47,545 nucleotides of DNA, from positions 1-47,545 of the forward strand of contig NZ_CAMYFI010000015.1 in the NCBI RefSeq assembly GCF_947255005.1, read 5' to 3'. Below, in pieces: positions 8,434 through 17,249 of this stretch (position 1 is the first letter of the stretch; each line of letters starts with the position of its first letter). Position numbers and translations under genes: made by a program. Source of the DNA: an uncultured Tessaracoccus sp. (GTDB taxonomy: Bacteria > Actinomycetota > Actinomycetes > Propionibacteriales > Propionibacteriaceae). Under the pieces are notes generated by a model that saw only the letters and a program-made list of their open reading frames with translations, had not been told where the DNA came from and made no database searches.

Positions 8434-8463
8434 GCTCTTCGGGAGCCCTGCGACCCCGAGCGC

Positions 8464-11400
8464 TCAGCGCGGCGGTTGCACGGTGATATCGGCGATCTCA
8501 CCTTGGAAACCGCCGTCCACAGCCGGCAGCTCCGTGAGGTAGACGAGCACGTAGCGCGTAGTGAGCTTGGAATCGGGCGTGATCGTGCCTTTGCCGGGAG
8601 CGATGGCCTGGTTCTTGGCGACCACCTTCCAGTCATCCACCGTCTTCATCGAGGCCTGCTCGCCCTTCGGCGCTCGCAGCTCCACCTTCGTGGGACCAGC
8701 GCCGACGAAGGTGATGTCGACGCTCCCCACCTCGTGCGGCGCACCCAGGTCGAGCACCAGCCCGACCCCTGGCTTCAACCCGCCAAACGTCGGGCGGTTG
8801 AGGTAGCGCATCGTCGTCCACGAGGTGACAGTATCGCCGTCAACGACGTTGCCCACCTTGTCGGGGAACTCCTCGTCGTTGCCGTTGTCGCCGCTCGGGT
8901 CGAAGTCCTTGACCGCAGCGACGGTGATCGCTCCACCCGCACTCGTGGCGTTCGGGTCCGTCGAGACAGCAGCGCTGCTGGTCGCCGTCGAGGTGGCCGC
9001 AGGCTGGCTGCTGCCGCGCAGCGCCGCGATGGCTAGCCACACCAACAGCGCGAGCCCCACCAGCATGGCCACCAGCATGAGCGCCGCCCGACGTTTCGTG
9101 AGCACGACGGGGGTGCGCTTCGCGCCCGCCTCCGACGGTGCCTCGTCACCTAGGACGGGGGGCGCCGTGAGCGCGCCGGACTGGCTCGGCTCACCCTGGG
9201 CCGGGCGAATCATGTCGGTTGATTCCGCCCGTGCGACATCCTCGCTGGGCACGGCGGCCGATGCGCCCACCACCAGCGGTAGCACTCGCGCCCGGCTGGA
9301 GAGCCCCATCTTGGCTTCCAGCTGCTGGCTCGCGTCCTGGTTTGGTAGTGCCCCCACCAGGGCATCCATGGTGCCAATCCGGCCGTCGAACACGCCCTGC
9401 CACACTTCGCACAGCGGGTACCCGTCGGCGCGGTCGTCGGTTGATGGCGACCAACGGTTCGTCTGCGTTGCGCGCAGCACCTCTGCGAGCGCCATCACGT
9501 CGGCGGCCTCCCGCTGGCTCCACGGCCGCTCCTGGTCGACGCCTTCGAGTACGGAGGCCGTGCCAAAACCGACGATCCGCACCGCCCCGCTTTGCGTGAT
9601 GAGGATGTGGTCGGGGTCAATGCGTTCGTGGAACAGTCCTTGCACATGCAAGGTGCCGAGCGCATCGGCCACCTCGCGCGCGATGTGCGCGCCCTCCTTC
9701 GGCGACATCGGCTCCGCGTTGAGCAGCGAGCTGAGCGTGTTGCCCTCCGCGTACTCGCAGATGGCGTACACGCCGACGCGCGTCTCGTCCTCGCTGCGGG
9801 CCACGTCGAGCACGCGCAGGAACCGCGAATCGGTTGCGACGGCGCCTCGTCGCGCGGCGTTGAGGAGGGCCTCGGCGCCGGGGTTGTCTTTGGCCATGAC
9901 GTGTGCGATGACATCGCGGTCGAGCACCTGGTCGTGGGCGATCCACGTCTCAGACCGTCTGCGCTGCACCTGGCACTCCAGCAGCGCGTACCGCATCCCC
10001 AGCACATCGCCGGTGCGCCCAATCGGGTTGACTGCCAGCCGCGGCTCCGTGTCCGACGTGCCACCCGCCGGCTTATCGGTGGCTGACTCCGCAGCTTCCA
10101 ATTGGGACGCCTCGCCGATATCCGCGGACTGGGCCGCGCTCATCTGCCTACCCGGCGTCGGGGCCACGCGCTCGGAGGCCACATGGTCAGGCGCCTCAGC
10201 GTTCTCGTCTTCCACGGCGCGCGCAGGCTGCGTGAAGTGCAGGTTCGTCAGCGTCATCTCGACGAGGCCCTGATCGTCGACTCCCAACTCCGCGGCCGCC
10301 GTGGTGGCTGCCGCGCGGGCGGGCATGGTCACGTCGGGTGATGCCTCGGGTTTCGTCGCGGTGCCCCCGCCGCGCCTGCGCTGCAGCAGCTGCGACAGTC
10401 TGCGCAGCTCCCGAATCTTGAGGGCCTTCCCGACGAGCACCGTCGCGGTAAGCACGAACACCGCCCCGACGACGAGGGCGACGAGGTCTGCCCAAAACGG
10501 CACCGTGGCAGCCCCTGGGCTGGTGCCGGGCGCAGCCATCCGCCCGCGGAACCAGCGCTGGAAGAGCCAGGCCAGCACCGCGCCGGGCGCGGCGCCCAAG
10601 AGCAGGCGGACGATGTGCATCAGCAGCGCGCCACCGTCGAGATCGGGCAGCTTGCCCATGAGCACCCGCCACGAGACGAAGACGCCGAAGAAGTACGCGA
10701 TCGAGTAGCTGAGCGCCAGCATCGGCGCGACGCGAGCCGGGTTCGCTGCGAGCCACACCAGCAAGACGGCACCCAGCGCGTTCACCGTCGCGATGCCAAT
10801 TTGCAGCAGGAACGGCGTGCGGGTGTCTTCGAGCGCGTAGTAGGTGCGCAGGCAGAGGAACTGCACGGTGAAGGGGATGAGCCCGATGGCGAACATCGTC
10901 AGCGTTTGCCCAACCCAGGCCACGTCTGCCGCGCCCTGGCCGTGGCCGAACAGGATGTTGCCCACCGGCTGCGACATCGACAAGAACATCGCCGTCGCGG
11001 GTACCAGGAAGATCAGCGCCAGGCGGGCGGTCTTCGTCATCTCGGCAGCGACGCCGGCGCGGTCACCGTCGGCAGCCAATCGCGACGCGTTGGACAGCAT
11101 CGCGGTGGCGAGCGATGTCGTCACCAGGGAGTGCGGCAGGATCCACAGCAGGTGCGCGGTTGAGTAGACGTTCACGCCCGCACCCGCACCGCCGGCCGTC
11201 GCCGTCGTGGCGAGTCGGTTCACGACGATGAGCGCCAGCTGGTTCACCGCGACGAAGCCAAGCGTCCACTTCGTGAGGGAGAAGGTGTGGCGCAGGCCGG
11301 TGCCCTTGAGATCGAAGCGGGGGCGCAGCTTGAAGTCGACCCGCTTGAGGAATGGCAACAGCACGAGGGTCTGCGTCGCGATGCCGAGCGTGGCCCCGAT

Positions 11401-12033
11401 GCCGAGCACCAGAATCTGCGGGGTGGTGAACGCGGCCGACTTATCGCCGTCGTTGCCCCACACGAAGAAGTACGTGCTCAACACGCAGATGGAGATGACA
11501 TTGTTCGCGATGGGCGCCCACATCATGGGGCCGAACTTGTCGCGCGCATTGAGGATCTGCGAAAGCAGGAAGAAGGCGCCGTAGAAGAAAATCTGCGGCA
11601 GCGTGAGGTAGGTGAGCGCCACCATCGACGCGTACTGCTCGGCCAGCCCCGGTTGGCGCCACGCCGCGTCGGAGTACAGCATCGTGATGAGCGGTGCGCA
11701 CAGCACCGCCACCACGGTGACGGCACCGACGATCAGCATGAAGGCCGTCATGATGCGGTTCGTGAAGGCCTCGCCGCCGTCCTCGTCGTGCTTTATCGCG
11801 CGCACAATCTGCGGGACGAGCACGGTGTTCAGCGCGCCGCCGGCGAAAAGAATGTAGAGGGCGTTGGGCACCATCGTCGCAATCGACAAGATGTCAGCCT
11901 GGCGGGTGCCGTTACCGAGGATGAACGCGATCAGCACCACCCGGAGCATCCCGAGCGCACGCGAAATCAGCGTGCCGGAGGCCATCACGGCGCTCGCTGA
12001 AAGCAGCTTCTTGGTACTACTGACCTGACTCAC
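8464..12033 (-). CDS. murJ: Lipid II flippase MurJ fused to pseudokinase and discoidin-like domain
   Basis: GTG 12033 has AAGGAG four bases upstream and overlaps the DUF6049 stop by 17 bases. The 1189-residue protein begins with a MurJ/MviN flippase (about 1-550, many membrane segments, starting ASGTLISRALGMLRVV) that moves lipid II across the membrane for peptidoglycan synthesis. A polar linker follows, then a kinase-like domain (about 680-930) in which the HRD motif is HER (FHERIDPDHILI) and DFG is GFG, so it should be catalytically dead. A single membrane segment near 990-1010 leads to an outer discoidin-like domain to the end. The arrangement matches mycobacterial MviN (Rv3910), whose pseudokinase binds FhaA after phosphorylation by PknB. 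Confidence 0.95.
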   Translation of the reverse strand: MSQVSSTKKLLSASAVMASGTLISRALGMLRVVLIAFILGNGTRQADILSIATMVPNALYILFAGGALNTVLVPQIVRAIKHDEDGGEAFTNRIMTAFMLIVGAVTVVAVLCAPLITMLYSDAAWRQPGLAEQYASMVALTYLTLPQIFFYGAFFLLSQILNARDKFGPMMWAPIANNVISICVLSTYFFVWGNDGDKSAAFTTPQILVLGIGATLGIATQTLVLLPFLKRVDFKLRPRFDLKGTGLRHTFSLTKWTLGFVAVNQLALIVVNRLATTATAGGAGAGVNVYSTAHLLWILPHSLVTTSLATAMLSNASRLAADGDRAGVAAEMTKTARLALIFLVPATAMFLSMSQPVGNILFGHGQGAADVAWVGQTLTMFAIGLIPFTVQFLCLRTYYALEDTRTPFLLQIGIATVNALGAVLLVWLAANPARVAPMLALSYSIAYFFGVFVSWRVLMGKLPDLDGGALLMHIVRLLLGAAPGAVLAWLFQRWFRGRMAAPGTSPGAATVPFWADLVALVVGAVFVLTATVLVGKALKIRELRRLSQLLQRRRGGGTATKPEASPDVTMPARAAATTAAAELGVDDQGLVEMTLTNLHFTQPARAVEDENAEAPDHVASERVAPTPGRQMSAAQSADIGEASQLEAAESATDKPAGGTSDTEPRLAVNPIGRTGDVLGMRYALLECQVQRRRSETWIAHDQVLDRDVIAHVMAKDNPGAEALLNAARRGAVATDSRFLRVLDVARSEDETRVGVYAICEYAEGNTLSSLLNAEPMSPKEGAHIAREVADALGTLHVQGLFHERIDPDHILITQSGAVRIVGFGTASVLEGVDQERPWSQREAADVMALAEVLRATQTNRWSPSTDDRADGYPLCEVWQGVFDGRIGTMDALVGALPNQDASQQLEAKMGLSSRARVLPLVVGASAAVPSEDVARAESTDMIRPAQGEPSQSGALTAPPVLGDEAPSEAGAKRTPVVLTKRRAALMLVAMLVGLALLVWLAIAALRGSSQPAATSTATSSAAVSTDPNATSAGGAITVAAVKDFDPSGDNGNDEEFPDKVGNVVDGDTVTSWTTMRYLNRPTFGGLKPGVGLVLDLGAPHEVGSVDITFVGAGPTKVELRAPKGEQASMKTVDDWKVVAKNQAIAPGKGTITPDSKLTTRYVLVYLTELPAVDGGFQGEIADITVQPPR

Positions 12034-13714
12034 TGGACTCCTTGGAACGTTCCCGCTGCACCGAGCGAATGCGCCACACGGTGCCAGCCAACACCACTGC
12101 ACCGGAGATGATGATGATGATCCAGCCGACGCGCCCAAACTCGGTGCTCGTGATTTCGATGTCCGTCGGCGAGGAGGCGGGGGTGCCGCCGACGGTCACG
12201 AGCTGTGCGTGCACGGTGGTAACGCCATTCGACGAGGCAGCCGGCTTCACCCGCAGCGTTTGCGATTCGCCGCCGCCGACGCGGATCACGTCGGTAGCCG
12301 GCACGGTGATGCGCTGCGGATTGTCTGAAGTGAAGGTGACGCGCACCCACACCGGCACCTGCATCGGATTCGAGATGGTGACGGGAAACTCGCTCGTACG
12401 CTCGCCCATGACGAACGACGGCGACGCGGTCAGCGCAAGGCTGTTCGGATCGAAGCGCACCTCGGGCACCGTGGCGAGGTACGCCAGAGCGTCGTCCTCG
12501 GTGCTGAACGCCAGGCTGTAGGCAGCCAAGAACGCCAGACGCACGTCGGTGGGCTGGTTGCCGTCGGGCCCGGAGGTGAGCGCGTTACGCATCCCGGCGC
12601 GAACCTCCGCGACGTGCAACTCGTGGTCCACGTGCTCCCACGCCCCGCCTGTGGGTGGCAGTGTGCCCTGCGCCTGCGGTGCGGGGAGGTCGTCGAGCAC
12701 GGCGGGGCGGGCGTCGGACGCGACGTGGAAGTAGCGAACATGCTGGTCGTGGACGCCGTAGGTGATGACGTGGTCGAACCCCTCAGGGACGAGTTGCACG
12801 TCGGGGGTCAACACGGCCGACGGCGCCTTTTTCAGCGGTTCCGGTGCGAGCTCGGCGGACCAGCCCGCCACCTTGCTGCGCAGTTCCTTCGGCATGCGTG
12901 CGAGGTTCGGGTTGCCGGGAGGTAGCAGCCACAGCCGCCCCTCGGCGAGCAACTCGTCGATGCGCTCCACGAAGGCCGCGGCCTTCTCGCTTGGCTGGGT
13001 GTTGCGCGTCGCCATGAACTGCGCGGCGGTGTAGACAGCCGGGTCGAGCGCTGTGGTGACGCCCTCGGTGAATGAGGCTGTCAACGCCTCGGAGAGGTAC
13101 CCGTTGATCGCGTCCTGCAGCTCAGGAGTCACCGTGCTCGAACCTGGACGGATGCCTGGCGGCGCGGCGATCACATTAAGGTTGAGCACCTCGAACGGCT
13201 TCGACGAGTGGGGGAGGAGGATGCGCGTGCGCCCCACCGTTTCGCGGGTGCCTTCGGCCGAGGTCGCGGCCTGGATGTGCACGCCGACGAGGCTCGCGAG
13301 ATCGCCCTCCGCCGCCCTCAGCGACGCAGCGGGCACGGTGAGCTTGAACGTCGTTCGGGCCCCAGGGGCGAGAGGCTGCCCTTGGGCGAGGGGCTGACCG
13401 GGAACGTGGCGCACGCCCACCGGGGCGTCTGCGTCGGCGTCGATGGCGGCGTCGATGAGATCGAAGGAAGTGAGCGCACCGTCGTAGTGCCACAGCTGCG
13501 CATCCATCCAAAACAGCGGCTGGCTGCTGATGTTCGTGACGGCGCCCTCCACCGTGACCTGCTGGCTCGGCGCGGCGGGGTCGATGCGCTCCGGAGATAC
13601 CGACGTCACCGCAACCTGCACGGTGGGTGCGTCGTCGGCGCGTGCCGGGCTGATCCCGACGAGCGCCAGGGCCAGCACCAACAGGACGCAGAGCGTGGAT
13701 TGGGTGCGGGTCAC
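12017..13714 (-). CDS. DUF6049 family secreted/membrane protein
   Basis: GTG 13714 starts a 565-residue protein with a clear signal peptide (TQSTLCVLLVLALALVG, cleavage after SPARA). A long extracytoplasmic region follows, then one membrane segment near the C-terminus (VGWIIIIISGAVVLAGTVW) and a short basic and acidic cytoplasmic tail. Proteins of this family regularly sit directly before murJ in Actinobacteria, and here the stop overlaps the murJ start, so the two are translationally coupled. A role in envelope assembly at the outer face is likely from this conserved linkage; no enzymatic motif is visible. Confidence 0.82.
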   Translation of the reverse strand: MTRTQSTLCVLLVLALALVGISPARADDAPTVQVAVTSVSPERIDPAAPSQQVTVEGAVTNISSQPLFWMDAQLWHYDGALTSFDLIDAAIDADADAPVGVRHVPGQPLAQGQPLAPGARTTFKLTVPAASLRAAEGDLASLVGVHIQAATSAEGTRETVGRTRILLPHSSKPFEVLNLNVIAAPPGIRPGSSTVTPELQDAINGYLSEALTASFTEGVTTALDPAVYTAAQFMATRNTQPSEKAAAFVERIDELLAEGRLWLLPPGNPNLARMPKELRSKVAGWSAELAPEPLKKAPSAVLTPDVQLVPEGFDHVITYGVHDQHVRYFHVASDARPAVLDDLPAPQAQGTLPPTGGAWEHVDHELHVAEVRAGMRNALTSGPDGNQPTDVRLAFLAAYSLAFSTEDDALAYLATVPEVRFDPNSLALTASPSFVMGERTSEFPVTISNPMQVPVWVRVTFTSDNPQRITVPATDVIRVGGGESQTLRVKPAASSNGVTTVHAQLVTVGGTPASSPTDIEITSTEFGRVGWIIIIISGAVVLAGTVWRIRSVQRERSKESSESGQ

Positions 13715-13830
13715 CGTTCCATCGTAGACGCGAGGTGGTGAAGGACGCGCTCGCACCACCGCTCGCAGCGAACTCCTTGGCCCTCTCGGCATGGAATGAT
13801 GAGGGTGGCCGTGCGAGGAGAAGGAGGGGC

Positions 13831-15267
13831 ATGACGACGTCGAACCAGCACTCGATCGTGCCCGGCTACGTACTCGGGCTCGTCATTGGCAAGGGCGGAT
13901 TCGCGACGGTCTACCGCGCCCGCCAGGAATCCCTCGACCGAGAAGTAGCCATCAAGATCGACCAGCGGGTGGTCGACGACTCCCGCAACGCCCGACGATT
14001 CTTCCGCGAGGCCACCGCGGCGTCGCTCATCTCGTCGCACCCGCACGTCGTGAGCCTCATCGACGCGGGCACCACGAACGACAACCGGCCCTACCTCGTC
14101 ATGGAGCTGTGCGACGGGGGTTCCGTCGCGAAGCTCGTGAAGAAACATGGCCCGTTGCGTCCGGCGGATGTGAATGAGCTTGCCATCGCGATCACCGAGG
14201 CGCTCGCCGCCGCCCACGAGCACGGCATCTTGCACCGCGACCTCAAGCCCGCCAACATTATGATCGACTCCTATGGCACCCCGCGCCTGGGTGACTTCGG
14301 CCTGGCCGCGCTGCCCAATCCGGGCGAGGAGCTCTCCGTCACCCTCGAAGCGCTCACCCCCGCCTACGCCTCCCCCGAGGCGTTCGAGCGCGCTGTGCCG
14401 AGCAAAGCCTCAGACATCTGGAGCCTCGGAGCCACCTTCTACACCGTGTTGACCGGCCGCCCACCGCGCCGCAATCCCGACGGCAGCGCCATGACCGTCG
14501 CAGAAATCATCCAACAGCTCGACTCCCCGCTGCCCGCGCCGACGCACATCCCCTATGCCCAGCCGCTGATGCAGGCCATCTGGCACGCCACCAGCCACGA
14601 CCCCGACTCGCGCCCGAGCGCAGCCGAGCTTCGCGCCCAACTCGTTTCCCTGCGCGGGCGGCTCGGGCCGGGGCGTGACGTGGAGATACACACCGACGTC
14701 ACCCAGATCGCGCCCGAGCTGCGCACGGACGTCAACTCGACGGCGCACATCGGCACGGCGCCTACTGAGCCGTCTCCGCAGCGCAATCGGTGGGTGTGGC
14801 CAATCGTCGCGGCATCGCTTATCGCCGTGCTCCTGGTGCTCACGGGCATCGGGTTTGCGACGAACTGGATCAGGATCGGCGGCGAGGAGGCGCCCGGCGC
14901 GCAGGGTAAGCCGCCTGCGGAGATCACCTGGGTGGTGCCTGCCGTCGGAGCCTGTTTCGGGGAGCTTCGCGAGATCGACGGTGGCGTCGTCGCGGAGGAA
15001 CAGCGCTGTGAAGACCAGCATCATTGGCAGACCTTCGCCACCGGGAAGCTTTCCGCCGACGCACCTTCGCCCGCGCCGGCGAAGGTGCGCGAGAGTTCCG
15101 AGTTCAAGAAGGCGTGCACGACGGCTACGCTCGAGGAGTTCACCGACGTGCCTCTGGTGCGCCTCAAGATCGACGTGCTCCCGCCCAGCCCCGAGAAGTT
15201 CAAGGCGGGCGAGCGCCGGTTCAGCTGTATCGCCACCTCTGGGCCGCGCGTCGGGTCGCTGGAGTAG
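13831..15267 (+). CDS. Membrane Ser/Thr protein kinase with Cys-containing ectodomain
   Basis: ATG 13831 follows AAGGAGGGG. The 478-residue protein has an active-looking Hanks-type kinase domain: glycine loop GKGGFATVY (20-28), Lys42 in VAIKID, HRDLKPANIM from 135, DFG at 155-157 and SPE at 181-183. A membrane helix lies at about 320-346. The outer domain of about 130 residues contains several Cys (GACFGEL, EEQRCEDQHHW, KKACTTA, FSCIA) and resembles the septum-formation type domain rather than PASTA repeats. It is divergent from DUF6049-murJ with 116 bases between starts, which suggests control of cell-wall synthesis, perhaps by phosphorylating the MurJ pseudokinase region. Confidence 0.88.
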   Translation: MTTSNQHSIVPGYVLGLVIGKGGFATVYRARQESLDREVAIKIDQRVVDDSRNARRFFREATAASLISSHPHVVSLIDAGTTNDNRPYLVMELCDGGSVAKLVKKHGPLRPADVNELAIAITEALAAAHEHGILHRDLKPANIMIDSYGTPRLGDFGLAALPNPGEELSVTLEALTPAYASPEAFERAVPSKASDIWSLGATFYTVLTGRPPRRNPDGSAMTVAEIIQQLDSPLPAPTHIPYAQPLMQAIWHATSHDPDSRPSAAELRAQLVSLRGRLGPGRDVEIHTDVTQIAPELRTDVNSTAHIGTAPTEPSPQRNRWVWPIVAASLIAVLLVLTGIGFATNWIRIGGEEAPGAQGKPPAEITWVVPAVGACFGELREIDGGVVAEEQRCEDQHHWQTFATGKLSADAPSPAPAKVRESSEFKKACTTATLEEFTDVPLVRLKIDVLPPSPEKFKAGERRFSCIATSGPRVGSLE

Positions 15268-15294
15268 CAGCCACCACACAGGGGGGCGTTGAGA

Positions 15295-15375
15295 AACTGC
15301 AAAACTCGCCAACAGCTGCGTCGCTCCTCGCTCAATCACACATGAGGCATGCAGCTGTTGGCGACTTTTGCAGTT
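15295..15375 (+). repeat. Family A 81-bp inverted-repeat element, copy 3
   Basis: The arms 15295-15319 and 15351-15375 pair with one mismatch. The loop 15320-15350 is in the same orientation as copy 2. It lies between the ends of the convergent kinase gene and the cca fragment. Confidence 0.85.
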
Positions 15376-15381
15376 GAAAGC

Positions 15382-16342
15382 TCAGTGCTGCTCAGCCCAC
15401 CAACCGAGCAGGAGCTTCGTGGCGGCTTCCTCGTCAAGGGGGCTGTGCTCGATGCGGTGGTCGAGGAGGAACTTGTACGCCCGGCCAACCTCCCTGCCCG
15501 GCCCGACGCCCAGGATCTCCATGATCTGGTTCCCGTCGAGGTGGGGGCGCAGCGCGTCGAGCTCCTCCTGCGCGGCGAGCTCGTCGATGCGCCACTCGAG
15601 CTCTTCGTAGGCGCGGCGCAGCTTCGTGGCTTTGGCCTTGTTGCGCGTCGTGCAGTCGGCGCGGGTGAGGATGTGCAGGTGCTCGAGCTCGTCGCCGGCG
15701 TCGCGCACGTAGCGCCGCACGGCCGCATCCGTCCATGCCCCTTCGGCGTAGCCGTGGAAGCGCAGGTGGAGCTCGATCAGCTTGCACACCGACTGCGTCA
15801 CCGCGCTCGGATAGTTCAGCGCCCGCAGGCGTTTCTTCGCCATCTTCGCGCCGACGATGTCGTGGTGGTGGAAGGTCACCTTGGTGCCCTCGAAGCGTCT
15901 GGTGGCGGGCTTGCCGATGTCGTGCAGCAGCGCTGCCAGGCGGTTGATGAGGTCTGGCTCGTGGCCGCGCGCCTTTTCCAGCGCGATTGCCTGATCCACG
16001 ACGGTGAGCGAGTGCTCGTAGACGTCCTTGTGGCGGTGGTGTTCGTCGCGTTCGAGGCGCAGCGCGGGCAGCTCCGGGAGGAAGTGCTCCGCGACCCCCG
16101 TCTCGACGAGCAGGTTCAGCCCGGCACGGGGGCTGTCGGTCATCAGCAGGCCGTTGAGCTCCTGCTGAATGCGCTCGACCGACACAATCTGAATGCGCTC
16201 CGCCATGCCCTTCATCGCAGCGACGACGTCGGTGGCGACGTGGAAGTCGAGGCGCGACGCGAACCTTGCCGCCCGCATCATGCGCAGCGGGTCGTCGGAG
16301 AAGGAGATCTCGGGCTCCGTGGGCGTGCGGAACCCGGCAGCC
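15382..16342 (-). pseudogene. Truncated duplicate of cca (3' two thirds)
   Basis: This stretch repeats the intact cca gene at 17250-18686 from about its residue 164 to the end. It lacks the N-terminal nucleotidyltransferase head (GGSVRD, DLD), so it cannot add CCA. It keeps the domain with LLHDIGKPATRRFEG. Bases 15533-16074 are identical to 17401-17942 (542 bases, offset 1868), while the flanks differ at roughly 8-10%. A reading frame continues upstream to an ATG at 16365 through unrelated sequence, so a 327-residue product is possible but there is no sign of a ribosome-binding site made for it. I treat it as a remnant. Confidence 0.85.
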
Positions 16343-16362
16343 ACGGCCGGGCCGGAACACGA

Positions 16363-16396
16363 CACTGCCGCACCCGACGAGTCGGATGCGGCAGTG
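16363..16396 (-). terminator. Strong hairpin after the LPSTGV-ending gene
   Basis: CACTGCCGCACCCGAC (16363-16378) pairs with GTCGGATGCGGCAGTG (16381-16396), with one mismatch and a two-base centre. It begins 15 bases past the stop of the minus-strand gene and sits right at the joint with the cca fragment. No long T run follows. Confidence 0.65.
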
Positions 16397-16410
16397 CGCG
16401 GGGGTTGCGA

Positions 16411-17154
16411 TCAGACGCCAGTGCTCGGCAGGCCGGGGTTGCCCTTGTCCGGCGTCGGGTCCTCGGTGGGATCCTCGGTCGGGTCCTCGGTGGGATCCTC
16501 GGTCGGGTCCTCGGTGGGGCAGTCCACCGGGACGGTGGCGGTGCCGGTCACGACCAGATTGATCTCGAGACGATCCTTGGAGTCGAGCTCGGGAGTGCCC
16601 TTGAGGTTGTACATGGCGGACGAGCCGCCGGCCTCGTCGGCGGGCATGTCGCCAAGGTTCCACGTGTGGGTCTTGGCATCCTTCGCGACGGGGGCTTCGG
16701 GGGAGATGGTGTGGACCTTGTAGCGATCCGGGGTGGCCGCGCCGGCAGGCGAGACCACGGTGCCCGGGGCGCCCATCTCGAAGTTCTTCGCCGAGACGGT
16801 GGCGACCACGTCGGTCAGGGGCACGGTGGTGCCCACGATGACGCGGAAGTTCGCCGAGGTGCCGTCGTACCAGGCGTCGGTATCGATGTTTCTGCCATGG
16901 TAGCCGCTCGACCAGCCGTCGATGGCGACGTCGCCATCGTAGGTGATCTCCTTCGGGGGACGCTCCACGTTGCCGGAGCCCGGCTCGAGGAACGACGTGG
17001 TGCGCAAGGTGATGTTCACCTGGTCGTAGCAGACCTGGGGCTCATCGCCCGCCGGTGCGGTTTCCTCGGCCATCGCGGGACCCGAGGCGAGGGCCCCGGC
17101 CCCGGCCACGAGCAGCGCTGCGACGGACAAGCCAGCGGGAATACGTCTGTGCAT
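16411..17154 (-). CDS. Secreted surface protein ending in LPSTGV without anchor
   Basis: ATG 17154 has a strong AGGAGGT upstream. The 247-residue product has a signal peptide (AALLVAGAGALASGPAMA, cleaved before EETAP), a beta-rich unique domain of about 170 residues, five tandem TEDP units, and the end GNPGLPSTGV. LPSTG is a sortase motif, but the usual hydrophobic segment and basic tail are absent; the stop follows at once and no other frame supplies them. The protein may therefore be released rather than linked to peptidoglycan, unless a sortase accepts the shortened end. It lies between the intact cca and its fragment. Function unknown. Confidence 0.8.
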   Translation of the reverse strand: MHRRIPAGLSVAALLVAGAGALASGPAMAEETAPAGDEPQVCYDQVNITLRTTSFLEPGSGNVERPPKEITYDGDVAIDGWSSGYHGRNIDTDAWYDGTSANFRVIVGTTVPLTDVVATVSAKNFEMGAPGTVVSPAGAATPDRYKVHTISPEAPVAKDAKTHTWNLGDMPADEAGGSSAMYNLKGTPELDSKDRLEINLVVTGTATVPVDCPTEDPTEDPTEDPTEDPTEDPTPDKGNPGLPSTGV

Positions 17155-17249
17155 TGATTACCTCCTGAGTAGTTCCCTTCACTGACGCACCCCAACACTA
17201 CATAAGCAAACAGCGCTGTCAGCAATCGGCGGAAACCGATCTTTCAAGC

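Noticed and set aside
11287..12000. Long plus-strand frame opposite murJ
   Set aside because: Arg/His/Glu-rich antisense shadow of a conserved membrane protein; no start signals and no recognisable domain.
16389..16531. Short direct repeats GTCCTCGGTGGGATCCTCGG resembling a small repeat array
   Set aside because: They encode the TEDP repeats of the secreted protein on the minus strand; no spacers, so not a CRISPR array.
15349..17157. 602-residue plus-strand frame across the cca fragment and the LPSTGV gene
   Set aside because: Antisense to two genes with clear families or signals; the Val/Gly/Asp-rich composition is the usual high-GC shadow.
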